Assembly: GCA_903916735.1 (NCBI GenBank)
Contig: CAIWXX010000078.1
Coordinates: 111,424 to 175,423, forward strand
Direction of reading: 5' to 3'
Origin: an uncultured Acidobacteriota bacterium
GTDB taxonomy: Bacteria > Acidobacteriota > CAIWXX01
DNA length: 64,000 nt
Shown: piece by piece, positions 9,183 to 19,394 of the stretch
How the letters are laid out: each line of letters starts with the position of its first letter
Position numbering within the stretch: position 1 is the stretch's first letter
Notes under the pieces: generated by a model
What the model was told of the DNA's origin: nothing
Database searches by the model: none
The model's input: the letters and a program-made list of their open reading frames with translations, nothing else
Made by a program: the position numbers and the translations under genes

Positions 9183-10001
9183 GTGGCGGTTATCGTCGAC
9201 GATGTGACATTCGGTTACCATCAACGTCCGGTCTTGCAGAATGTCTCTTTTGAAATTGATCAGGGCCGGCTGGCCATCTTGCTGGGAAGGAACGGGTCCG
9301 GCAAATCCACTTTGATCAAGATCATCGCCGGCCTGTTATCGGCTGTATCGGGCACAATCCGTGTGATGGGCAGGGAGTTGAAGGTCTTAAGGTCGGCCGA
9401 ACGTGCGAAAACGATCGGCTATCTGCCGCAATTTCATCAGCCGGTTTTTCAATACTCCGTCGAAGATGTCGTGCTCACCGGAAGGGTTGCCTATATCTGG
9501 AACGCACCGGGGCATTCCGATCGCCAGATCGCTCAAAGGGCTCTTCAAACGGTCGGCATCGAACATCTTCGAGATCGACCCTACACAGAGCTGTCTGGAG
9601 GCGAACGTCAACTCGTGATGTTTGCGCGCGTGCTGGCTCAGGAACCGGACATCATTCTGCTTGACGAACCCGTTTCGCACCTCGACCTGGCGAATCAAAT
9701 ACAATTGCTCACCATGTTGAAGCGCATGACGCAGGCCGGGTGCACAGTCCTTGCAGCTTTGCATGATCCCAATATCGCCTCCCGTTTTGGCGATCAGTTT
9801 ATTTTTCTAAAAAATTCCCGGATCGCCAGCCCACCAAACCGAGAATTTCCCTGGGACAGCGACTTTCTCTCAAGCATTTATTCCGTCCAGCTTGAAACGA
9901 TCAGAAGTAACGGCAAACCCCTGATCTTTCCGGTCCTGGAAAATACTCAACTGCCTCCCGGTCCCAAGGGCCCGCCCTCCATCGACCTAACCCCCTCTTG
10001 A
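9183..10001 (+). CDS. ABC transporter ATP-binding protein (nickel uptake)
   Basis: 272 residues from a GTG at 9183 that has GGGAGAA seven bases upstream and directly follows the permease stop. ATGs at 9156 or 9123 would lengthen it without adding conserved sequence. All ATPase motifs are present: Walker A LGRNGSGKST (34-43), Q-loop LPQFHQ, signature LSGGERQ (137-143), Walker B IILLDE (157-162), D-loop SHLD and the switch His194. It energises the FecCD permease. The last ~40 residues are variable and proline-rich. Confidence 0.92.
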   Translation: MAVIVDDVTFGYHQRPVLQNVSFEIDQGRLAILLGRNGSGKSTLIKIIAGLLSAVSGTIRVMGRELKVLRSAERAKTIGYLPQFHQPVFQYSVEDVVLTGRVAYIWNAPGHSDRQIAQRALQTVGIEHLRDRPYTELSGGERQLVMFARVLAQEPDIILLDEPVSHLDLANQIQLLTMLKRMTQAGCTVLAALHDPNIASRFGDQFIFLKNSRIASPPNREFPWDSDFLSSIYSVQLETIRSNGKPLIFPVLENTQLPPGPKGPPSIDLTPS

Positions 10002-10011
10002 GGAAATTGAT

Positions 10012-10407
10012 ATGTCCGATCTTGTACGATTTGGAGTCTCCATCGAGAAGCATCTCCTCGATCAATTCGACCTGCTCATCCGGAAGAAAAACTATACAAA
10101 CCGATCTGAAGCGTTCCGGGACATGATTCGTCATGAGCTGGTTCAGAAGCAGTGGGTCGAAAATCAGGAAACGGCAGGCGCCATTACCTTTGTCTTTGAT
10201 CACCACCGGCGAGATCTCCTGAACCGTGTCATACATCTCCAGCACGAACACTACTCGCTCATCATTTCCACCCAGCACGTCCATCTGGATCACGATCGCT
10301 GCCTGGAAATCGTGGCTGTGCGGGGAGCCGCTCGACACGTTCAACGGTTGGCGGATTCACTGAAAGCCGTGAAGGGGGTGGAACACTGCGCTTTATCCAT
10401 TATCTGA
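10012..10407 (+). CDS. nikR: Nickel-responsive transcriptional regulator NikR
   Basis: 131 residues. Residues 1-45 are a ribbon-helix-helix DNA-binding domain (MSDLVRFGVSIEKHLLDQFD). Residues 53-131 are the ACT-like tetramer domain. All four high-affinity nickel ligands known from E. coli NikR (His76, His87, His89, Cys95) are found at the matching positions: His78, His89, His91 and Cys97, in QHVHLDHDRCLEI. GAGGAAATTG precedes the ATG. As the last gene of the transporter operon it would give negative feedback: nickel-bound NikR represses uptake, probably through the inverted repeat at 4931-4957. Confidence 0.95.
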   Translation: MSDLVRFGVSIEKHLLDQFDLLIRKKNYTNRSEAFRDMIRHELVQKQWVENQETAGAITFVFDHHRRDLLNRVIHLQHEHYSLIISTQHVHLDHDRCLEIVAVRGAARHVQRLADSLKAVKGVEHCALSII

Positions 10408-10990
10408 ACCGAAATAAATGGCAGACTTCCAAGTGAGCCGTACGGTACGAGACGACACCATAGCATGCAGCAGTCGGCAGGATGCAGAACAGAAGAGGTA
10501 TTTGCTTTCAGCCGACGCAGTAGCCCGGGCGAGTCAGGGGATCGCTGCCTACAAGAAGCTTTGGCGGGGGCTGTGCCGGATTTCCGAGTTGAACTTGACG
10601 ATTCTGAAAACAGGGAAAGGACGGCTCAATCGATGGCCACGGGGTTGGCGAGACGATGACACGCGGGGCGCAAGTCCGCGATTTCTCGGGTTAAGGATTC
10701 CGTTTGAGGCCTCGTTAACCCGGAAAATTACACGTCTGCGCCTGGAGGGCCAGCACGTCAGCCCGATCGAATGGGACAATGTGGTGCTCTACGGCCAATA
10801 CGTCTTGAATCCGAAGCTCGTCCGTCGTTGGCGAGGCAGTCCTTAGCGTGCAAAATTACACCAATCTGGTAGGTACCCTTGACTGAGAACCGGGAACTCC
10901 TTTCTTCTCCTCCTTGCAATCGAATCGGGGCGGCGGATAAGATCTCTATGCGAGTCGGCGTATTAAGCGCTGACCCAGGGAGAATGAACA
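10408..10990. other. Stretch of 580 bases without a convincing gene
   Basis: An open frame of 142 codons runs from 10418 to 10846 on the plus strand, but it has no ribosome site and an odd composition rich in Arg, Leu and Trp, so it is not called. A hairpin with 8-base arms CGGGTTAA (10688-10695) and TTAACCCG (10714-10721) lies inside it. The function is unknown; the stretch may be decayed coding DNA. Confidence 0.45.
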
Positions 10991-11224
10991 ATGCCGATTT
11001 TCGAATATCTTTGCAAAGATTGTGGACGGCAGTTCGAGACCATCATTTTCGGAAACTCTCACCCCGAATGTCCTTCATGCCGGAGCCGGGCACTGGAAAA
11101 GCTGCTTTCTCGTTTCGCGGTCGGTGGCCGGAAAGAAGCCGATCACTGCATGCCCGAGTCAATGAGCCAGTGCGCCGGCTGCAATGGAGCTCGCATGCCC
11201 GGCGGCGGTTGCCCGATGAACTGA
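10991..11224 (+). CDS. FmdB-family zinc-ribbon protein
   Basis: 77 residues. It begins with the family signature MPIFEYLCKDCGRQFE and has a four-cysteine zinc ribbon (Cys8, Cys11, Cys28, Cys31, in C-x2-C ... C-x2-C). The tail is also rich in cysteine (DHCMPES, CAGCNG, GGGCPMN), as often seen in this family. AGGGAG precedes the ATG. FmdB proteins were first noted near formamidase genes as putative regulators; their molecular role is not settled. The gene stands alone between two stretches without genes. Confidence 0.88.
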   Translation: MPIFEYLCKDCGRQFETIIFGNSHPECPSCRSRALEKLLSRFAVGGRKEADHCMPESMSQCAGCNGARMPGGGCPMN

Positions 11225-11339
11225 TGGCGCCATCCTTTAAGAACCGCCATCAGATGCCCCGGTTCCGGCCTCTTATGATTGAGCGTGGAGAATACGGGCC
11301 ATGACCCGCGCAGGCTCTAAAGGGTCTCGGCTGAAATTA

Positions 11340-11522
11340 CCTGTTCCATCGCGGGGGATATTGAAGCCGGCGGTGTGTTTGTGAATGGAATCGTGAAGTC
11401 CGACCCGCGGTTGCCCTTCGGCGGCGTTAGGCGATCTGGATACGGGCGTGAACTTTCCGACCGCCGGCATTCGAGAATTTGTGAATATCAAGACCGAATG
11501 GATTACCGAAATCCGCGGATAA
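11340..11522 (+). pseudogene. Remnant of an aldehyde dehydrogenase (C-terminal tail, frameshifted)
   Basis: Read in one frame, 11354-11460 gives [20 protein letters not shown] followed by [14 protein letters not shown], the C-terminal signature of succinate-semialdehyde-type dehydrogenases. After about 11461 the expected continuation [18 protein letters not shown] and a TAA (11520-11522) lie in a different frame, so one base was gained or two were lost. Upstream of 11340 the remaining ~400 residues of the enzyme are missing and the frame has stops. This is a truncated and frameshifted relic. The parent gene may have been lost by deletion between fmdB and kimA. Confidence 0.8.
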
Positions 11523-11665
11523 GGAATGGCGGCAAGCCATCAGATAGTCTCGATAGACCCGGCATGAGGGCTCGGCATCCTCGCGAGCCGTGCCGCAGAG
11601 GCTCCGAAGCCATTTTGTCGCAATAGGCATGTACCTACTCGCGGATAGGGGTCTTACAGCCTGGC

Positions 11666-11694
11666 TTGACGGCCGGGTTGGAAAGGGCTATATA
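11666..11694 (+). promoter_or_regulatory. Sigma-70 promoter of the riboswitch-kimA unit
   Basis: TTGACG (11666-11671) and TATATA (11689-11694) are separated by exactly 17 bases. Transcription would begin near 11701, at the 5' end of the riboswitch. Confidence 0.75.
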
Positions 11695-11700
11695 GAGCGC

Positions 11701-11805
11701 GCCGAATTTCCGTTTCCGCGGAAAACCGGGGACCCGATTTGTGGGGCGAATCGCTTGAGGCGTAAGGCTTCCTCGGCCCGAGCCCGTCAGCTAACCCGGT
11801 AGGCC
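11701..11805 (+). promoter_or_regulatory. c-di-AMP riboswitch (ydaO/yuaA motif)
   Basis: The conserved blocks of the ydaO/yuaA aptamer occur in order: GCCGAATTTCCG (11701-), ACCGGGGACCC (11725-11735), GTGGGGCGAATC (11741-11752) and CCCGTCAGCTAACCC (11783-11797) followed by GGTAGGCC. The outer stem can form between GCC (11701-11703) and GGC (11802-11804). The family binds cyclic di-AMP and usually shuts off expression of potassium or osmolyte transport genes. Here the downstream gene is a KimA-type potassium transporter, a classical target. No clear terminator follows, and a ribosome site GGAGGAG (11809-11815) lies just past the outer stem, so control of translation is possible. Confidence 0.88.
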
Positions 11806-11819
11806 ATCGGAGGAGAAAC

Positions 11820-11900
11820 ATGAACGTCGGTCACTCTGAATTGGGAGGGCTCGGCGAAGAAGATTCCGACAAGCTCGCAACCACCCATGGAATCCGTTAA
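11820..11900 (+). CDS. Possible 26-residue leader peptide overlapping the kimA start
   Basis: This short frame (MNVGHSELGGLGEEDSDK...) begins at an ATG five bases after GGAGGAG, the only good ribosome site downstream of the riboswitch. It ends with TAA at 11898-11900, thirteen bases into kimA. The kimA ATG at 11887 has no ribosome site of its own, and its frame has a stop (11821-11823) and no other start upstream. The layout suggests that translation of the leader carries ribosomes to kimA. No homologue is recognised, and the peptide itself may have no function. Confidence 0.45.
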   Translation: MNVGHSELGGLGEEDSDKLATTHGIR

Positions 11901-13857
11901 GCGAATCCTTTTCGGCGAGCCTCGGGATCCGACCGATCCGAAGGTTTTTCACAAGATTTCCCTGATCGCCTTCCTGGCATGGGTCGGTTTAGGCGCAGAC
12001 GGGCTGACATCATCCTGCTACGGTCCGGACGAGGCCTTCCGGGCCATCCTCGGGCACCGTTATCTGGCATTCCACTTGGCGCTCATGACGGCCATCACTG
12101 TGGCCGTTATCTCCTTTGCCTATAGCCTCCTCATCGAGCATTTCCCCAGCGGCGGTGGAGGATACCTCGTCTCCACCAAGCTCCTGGGGGCCAAAGCCGG
12201 CGTTGTTTCCGGCTCCGCACTCGTCGTCGATTATGTGCTCACAATCACGGTTTCCATCTGTTCGGGCGTGGATGCTCTTTTCAGCATGCTGCCGATCGGA
12301 TGGCAGAATTTCAAGGTCCCGGCTGACCTGGTGGTCCTCGGCCTCCTGCTGCTCCTGAACCTTCGAGGAGTCAAGGAATCGGTCAAACTCCTTTTGCCCA
12401 TCTTCATCTTCTTTGTAGCCGCCCATTTCCTCCTCATCACCTACGGCATCTTCAGCCATATCTGGGCTCTTCCGGGCGTGATCTCCACATCGCACGCGCA
12501 GATGACGAGAGACGCAAGCAGTCTGGGGTGGATTCCACTGCTGCTCATTCTCTTCAGATCCTACTCGTTGGGCGCAGGGACGTACACAGGAATCGAGGCC
12601 ACGTCGAATGCTGTGCCGATTCTGAGGGAACCCCGGGTCGCCACAGCCAAGCGGACGATGCTTTACATGGCCATCTCGCTGGCGTTCACAGCAGGAGGAA
12701 TCCTCTTTTGTTATCTCCTTTGGAACGCATCCCCTGAGCCGGGCAAAACCATGAACGCCGTGCTCGTGGAGAGGGTCTTTGGCTCGTGGGCTATCGGCAC
12801 ATGGGCCGTCGGCAAATGGCTTGTCATTTTCACACTGGCATCAGAGGGTGCTCTATTGTTCGTCGCAGCACAGACCGGGTATATCGATGGACCGCGAGTC
12901 CTCGCCAATATGGCCGTCGACTCATGGGTTCCTCATCGATTCGCACAGCTCTCCGATCGCCTTGTCACCAAATACGGCATCCTTATCATGGGGATCTCAT
13001 CCGGATTGCTCGTGATCTATACCCATGGAAAAGTCTCGTTTCTTGTCGTTCTTTATGCCATTAATGTTTTTATAACATTCAGCCTGAGCCAGCTTGGGAT
13101 GAGCCGTTACTGGCTGGGAGAAGGCCGTCATCGCGCACCCCATTGGCGGCGATACCTTGTCATCCACGGCGTGGCGCTCATTCTCTGCCTCTCAATTTTA
13201 ACGATCACCGTTTTTGAAAAGTTCGCCGAGGGGGGCTGGCTGACAATCGTCATAACAACTTCGCTGGTCATCCTGTGCCTGCTGATTCAGAAGCATTACG
13301 CCGGGATCCGAACCGAAATCAGGAAGCTGGATACCATACTCGACGAGATCCCGACAACACCAATGCCGGATGCCATGGCGGAATTGGATCCGAACAAACC
13401 GATCGCCGCACTCCTGGTCTCGGGCTACGGAGGCCTTGGGATTCACTCGATTCTCTCCATTCAGCGTCTCTTCCCGGGCTACTATAAGAATATTCTGTTC
13501 ATCTCGCTGGGCATCGTGGACTCGGGCAGTTTCAAAGGCCGGCACGAAGTTGAGAATCTGGAAAAAGACACGGAAGAGAACCTGAAAAGGTACGTGGCAT
13601 TCGCACGGAGTCTCGGGTTGCAGGCCGATTTCCGCTACAACCTGGGAACGGATGTTGTGGGAGAAGCCGAGCCGCTTTGTCAGGAAGTGGTGAAAGAATA
13701 TCCGACAACGGTTTTTTTCCTTGGGAAACTGATCTTCGCCAAGGAGAAGCTGTACTATCGTATTCTGCACAACGATACGGCGTTTGCCATTCAGAGGCGG
13801 CTGCAATTCAGCGGCCTGCAAACAGTTGTTCTGCCGATTCGCATGAACGTGGATTAA
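11887..13857 (+). CDS. kimA: KimA-type potassium uptake transporter (APC superfamily)
   Basis: 656 residues. The N-terminal ~460 residues hold about twelve membrane segments; the C-terminal ~190 are a cytoplasmic domain ending near YRILHNDTAFAIQRR, which matches the end of B. subtilis KimA. Residues that bind K+ or protons in KimA have counterparts: Asp38 and Tyr45 (GADGLTSSCYG), Asp115 and Ser123 (VVDYVLTITVS) and the Thr of YTGIEA. The protein is a proton-coupled high-affinity potassium importer in that family. The c-di-AMP riboswitch directly upstream supports the role: high c-di-AMP signals potassium excess. Only ATG 11887 is available as start; see the leader ORF. Confidence 0.88.
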   Translation: MESVKRILFGEPRDPTDPKVFHKISLIAFLAWVGLGADGLTSSCYGPDEAFRAILGHRYLAFHLALMTAITVAVISFAYSLLIEHFPSGGGGYLVSTKLLGAKAGVVSGSALVVDYVLTITVSICSGVDALFSMLPIGWQNFKVPADLVVLGLLLLLNLRGVKESVKLLLPIFIFFVAAHFLLITYGIFSHIWALPGVISTSHAQMTRDASSLGWIPLLLILFRSYSLGAGTYTGIEATSNAVPILREPRVATAKRTMLYMAISLAFTAGGILFCYLLWNASPEPGKTMNAVLVERVFGSWAIGTWAVGKWLVIFTLASEGALLFVAAQTGYIDGPRVLANMAVDSWVPHRFAQLSDRLVTKYGILIMGISSGLLVIYTHGKVSFLVVLYAINVFITFSLSQLGMSRYWLGEGRHRAPHWRRYLVIHGVALILCLSILTITVFEKFAEGGWLTIVITTSLVILCLLIQKHYAGIRTEIRKLDTILDEIPTTPMPDAMAELDPNKPIAALLVSGYGGLGIHSILSIQRLFPGYYKNILFISLGIVDSGSFKGRHEVENLEKDTEENLKRYVAFARSLGLQADFRYNLGTDVVGEAEPLCQEVVKEYPTTVFFLGKLIFAKEKLYYRILHNDTAFAIQRRLQFSGLQTVVLPIRMNVD

Positions 13858-13869
13858 AACAAAGCCGCG

Positions 13870-14487
13870 TTATCGAGACTTTTGGCCGGTATCTTCCTTC
13901 AGGCTGATGATAAAGGACTCGAGTTTCACTGCCATGCTCGTATCATCATACAGAACTGAGGCTTCGTTGTTCTTCTCCATTGCCGAGTTTGTCAGGTTAT
14001 GACTCCCCAACAATACATATCGACGATCGACGACGATGACCTTGAGATGAGATCTCCGCTCTGGACGATCAAAAAAAACCGGAACGCCGAGTAACTTCAG
14101 AGTCGCAGCTGTTTCACGGTTCGTCTGAGTGATGTCATCGTTTCTTTCGGCAGATTGTTCCAGTATCACCTGCACGGCAACGCCACGCTTCACTGCTGCC
14201 GCCAGGCAGCGCTCGACTTCCGAAATCCGATCGCCTTTCGACATAAGGTACATGCCGATCGTGACGCTCTTTCGAGCCGTACCGATGAGCTCCTCAGCTT
14301 TCGGCAGATACGCGTCATTCAGTAAGAGTTCAGCGTTGCCGGATGCGGCCATGAACAGGGCAACGACATAGGAAGCTAATTCCATCATGCGCTGATTCAA
14401 CACTAATGATATGTGCAGTGCAAGGCCCAATAATCCGGCAGCAAGGCTCTTGCAAACCTGGACGTGGATTTCTGCTTCTCTGTGCAT
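13870..14487 (-). CDS. Phospholipase D-like domain protein with hydrophobic N terminus
   Basis: About 205 residues from the ATG at 14487 on the minus strand; a TTG at 14529 could add 14 residues. The N terminus has one or two hydrophobic stretches (LAAGLLGLALHISLVL and YVVALFMAAS), so it may be membrane-anchored or exported. The rest is a single PLD/HKD domain with the motif HLKVIVVD (His161, Lys163, Asp168 counted from the TTG) followed by GSHNLTNSAMEKNNE. One HKD motif per chain implies a homodimer, as in Nuc-type endonucleases and small phospholipases. It lies 60 bases from the divergent SNF2 gene. The substrate could be DNA or lipid. Confidence 0.75.
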   Translation of the reverse strand: MHREAEIHVQVCKSLAAGLLGLALHISLVLNQRMMELASYVVALFMAASGNAELLLNDAYLPKAEELIGTARKSVTIGMYLMSKGDRISEVERCLAAAVKRGVAVQVILEQSAERNDDITQTNRETAATLKLLGVPVFFDRPERRSHLKVIVVDRRYVLLGSHNLTNSAMEKNNEASVLYDDTSMAVKLESFIISLKEDTGQKSR

Positions 14488-14546
14488 CTTGACGCGAGAG
14501 AACCGGGACGAGTAACGTACGGCCTGCAAACAACAGGGAGTGGCAT

Positions 14547-17117
<2,571 letters not shown>

Positions 17118-17243
17118 ATAGCCAGAAGGAAGACCCTGCAAACTCGACCTGAATGATCACGCTGAATCTTATCCCAATTATTTCCCACCTCGCTTTCCCA
17201 AGGACTGGCTCCTACGATGCTGCAGCACCGGGATCGCATGAGT

Positions 17244-17273
17244 TTGATTTGCGCTAGAAGGGCGTGTTAACAT
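17244..17273 (+). promoter_or_regulatory. Candidate promoter for the yebC-ruvCAB run
   Basis: TTGATT (17244-17249) and TAACAT (17268-17273) are 18 bases apart, about 60 bases before yebC. The boxes are moderate matches. Confidence 0.4.
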
Positions 17274-17294
17274 TTGTTTTGGAAATCATATTGC

Positions 17295-17317
17295 GAGGGC
17301 TTTCGGATGGAGCCCTC
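17295..17317 (+). promoter_or_regulatory. Hairpin in the yebC leader
   Basis: GAGGGCT (17295-17301) and AGCCCTC (17311-17317) form a perfect 7-base stem with a 9-base loop. The yebC ribosome site GGGAGG (17322-17327) lies just five bases after it. It could influence translation of yebC; no T-tract follows, so it is not a terminator. Confidence 0.4.
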
Positions 17318-17334
17318 TGGCGGGAGGTGGCCCG

Positions 17335-18081
17335 ATGTCAGGACATTCCAAATGGAGCACGATCAAGCACAAGAAAGGTGCGCTGGATGCCAAGCGCGGC
17401 AAGATGTTCACGAAGCTCATCAAAGAGCTCACTGTGTCCGCGCGGCTCGGCGGGGGCGATGTTAATTCCAACCCGCGATTGCGCAAGGCCATCGCGGATT
17501 CGAAGGCGCTCAACATGCCATCCGATAACATCAAGCGCGCAATCCAGAAAGGCACCGGCGAGTTGGAAGGCACGACATACGAGGAAATCACTTACGAAGG
17601 ATACGGGCCGGGCGGCGCCGCCATCCTCGTCGATGCCATGACCGACAACAAGAACCGCACTGTTTCCGAACTACGTTATACCTTCTCCAAGAACGCCGGG
17701 AACCTCGGCGAAAGCGGCTGCGTCGGCTGGATGTTCACGAAGAAGGGGTACATCATCGTCGAAAAGGCCAAGGCCAAGGAGGACGAGCTCATGGAGGTTG
17801 TCCTCGATTCCGGCGCCGACGATATGGTCGAAGACGGATCGAACTTCGTCATCTACTGCGCACCGGAAAATTTCGAACATGTGCTGGAGGCTGTGAAGAA
17901 GAAGAATGTCGATGTCGCCTCTTCGGAAATCGGCAAGGTGCCGCAGAACTACGTGAAACTCGAAGGCAAGCAGGCTCAGCAGATGCTGAAGCTCATGGAA
18001 GCGATCGAAGACCACGACGACGTCCAGCATGTTTGGGCGAATTTTGACATTTCCGAAGAGGAAATGGAACGCGCCGGCTAA
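17335..18081 (+). CDS. yebC: YebC/TACO1-family protein
   Basis: 248 residues, the normal length. The family start [20 protein letters not shown] is complete, followed by [20 protein letters not shown] and [20 protein letters not shown]. YebC proteins were described as transcriptional regulators (PmpR) and more recently as ribosome-associated factors that help translation of difficult proline-rich sequences. The acidic end ([15 protein letters not shown]) is typical. It stands directly before ruvC, ruvA and ruvB, a very common arrangement. GGGAGG is placed seven bases before the ATG. Confidence 0.96.
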   Translation: MSGHSKWSTIKHKKGALDAKRGKMFTKLIKELTVSARLGGGDVNSNPRLRKAIADSKALNMPSDNIKRAIQKGTGELEGTTYEEITYEGYGPGGAAILVDAMTDNKNRTVSELRYTFSKNAGNLGESGCVGWMFTKKGYIIVEKAKAKEDELMEVVLDSGADDMVEDGSNFVIYCAPENFEHVLEAVKKKNVDVASSEIGKVPQNYVKLEGKQAQQMLKLMEAIEDHDDVQHVWANFDISEEEMERAG

Positions 18082-18209
18082 GCACCCGGTAGTTGCTTGT
18101 TCCCGGTTCCCAGTGATCAGGCTCCAGGTAAATGCCATCTCGGAATTGATGTGATGTATCGAGGCGTGCATGGGATGATGAGGCATGCCTCATTTTTCCC
18201 GAATCATTC

Positions 18210-18707
18210 ATGATCATACTCGGCGTTGATCCGGGAACCGGCTGCACAGGGTATGGTTTCATCCGGACGCCTTCCACTCTTGTCGGTTGCGGCACGATAC
18301 GTCCTCCGTCGAAAGCGACTCTTGAAGCAAAATTGCTCTTCATCACTGAGAGACTGGGCGAGTTGATTAGCGAGCATCGGCCTGAACAGTGCGCCGTGGA
18401 AAACATCTTTCACGCCGTCAACGCTCATAGCGCTCTCATTCTCGGACACATCCGCGGCGCGATCATCGTGACGGCCATGCGCCTCGGGTGCGACGTCCAT
18501 GGATACTCGGCGCTCCAGATCAAGAAGGCCGTCACCGGCCATGGCAAAGCTGAAAAGGAGCAGGTGCGGAAAATGGTTTTGCTTCTGTTGAATCTTCAAG
18601 ATCAAAAGATGGCCATCGACAGCTCCGACGCGCTCGCCGCCGCCATCTGCCATGCCGAAACGTCACGCACACTCGATCGCATGGCGCGCATGGAGAGTGG
18701 CCGGTGA
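18210..18707 (+). CDS. ruvC: Holliday junction resolvase RuvC
   Basis: 165 residues. RuvC cuts Holliday junctions brought to it by RuvAB. Catalytic acidic residues are in place: Asp6 in IILGVDPGTGCTG, the Glu of CAVENIF (near residue 65), and the pair of aspartates in MAIDSSDALAAAICH near the end. The basic helix KKAVTGHGKAEKEQV, which contacts DNA, is also present. The gene overlaps ruvA by four bases (GTGA), a sign of translational coupling. Confidence 0.97.
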   Translation: MIILGVDPGTGCTGYGFIRTPSTLVGCGTIRPPSKATLEAKLLFITERLGELISEHRPEQCAVENIFHAVNAHSALILGHIRGAIIVTAMRLGCDVHGYSALQIKKAVTGHGKAEKEQVRKMVLLLLNLQDQKMAIDSSDALAAAICHAETSRTLDRMARMESGR

Positions 18708-19285
18708 TCTCTCAGCTTCGAGGCTCAATCGTATCGCGCCGGCCGAACTTCGTGATCCTCGACGTCGGCGGCGTCGGCTACGGGCTCCATATCCCACTTT
18801 CGACATACACTCGTATCGAGAAGGCCACCGGAGAAACCATACTTCTGACCTACACACATGTATCACAAGACCGGCTTGAACTTTTCGGTTTTACTACTAC
18901 TGTAGAAAAAGATCTGTTTCATTTACTCATCTCAGTGAGTGGCGTCGGCCCGCGGCTGGCTGTCAACATCCTCTCCGGCATCAGCCCGGAAGACCTGGTG
19001 TCCGCCATCGAGCGAAAGGATGACGCCCGGCTGGCTCGTGTTCCAGGGATCGGCCGCAAAATCGCCGCCCGCCTTTCGACTGAGCTCCACGACCGTCTGC
19101 GAAAACTGGCATTCGAACGCGAAACAGCCTCCGTCGACATCCGCGAGGATCTGCTGTCGGCGCTCATGAACCTCGGTTATCCGGAACAAAAAGCGGCTCG
19201 ATCTGTGGAAGAGGCACAGAAAGCCGGCGGCGAAGATAATTTTGAATCGCTCCTGAAGCGGGCACTCGCAGCGTTATCCAAGTAG
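18704..19285 (+). CDS. ruvA: Holliday junction branch-migration protein RuvA
   Basis: 193 residues from a GTG that overlaps the ruvC stop. Domain I is the OB fold (MISQLRGSIVSRRPNFVILD). Domain II has two helix-hairpin-helix motifs: ISVSGVGPRLAVNIL and VPGIGRKIAARLSTEL. The C-terminal domain III (ALMNLGYPEQKAARSVEEA) binds RuvB. RuvA tetramers hold the Holliday junction while RuvB drives branch migration. A 109-base gap separates it from ruvB. Confidence 0.97.
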   Translation: MISQLRGSIVSRRPNFVILDVGGVGYGLHIPLSTYTRIEKATGETILLTYTHVSQDRLELFGFTTTVEKDLFHLLISVSGVGPRLAVNILSGISPEDLVSAIERKDDARLARVPGIGRKIAARLSTELHDRLRKLAFERETASVDIREDLLSALMNLGYPEQKAARSVEEAQKAGGEDNFESLLKRALAALSK

Positions 19286-19394
19286 AGTCCTTGATCGGTA
19301 TCGGGCTCGCCACCCGAGAAGAATCAGCACAGGTAATGGCGGGTTCAAATCTTGAACAGATCGCGCGTCGGGCGATGTATACTGTTATGCGAAT

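Noticed and set aside
10418..10846. Open frame of 142 codons after nikR as a real gene
   Set aside because: No ribosome site, odd composition and no recognised motif; kept only as a described stretch.
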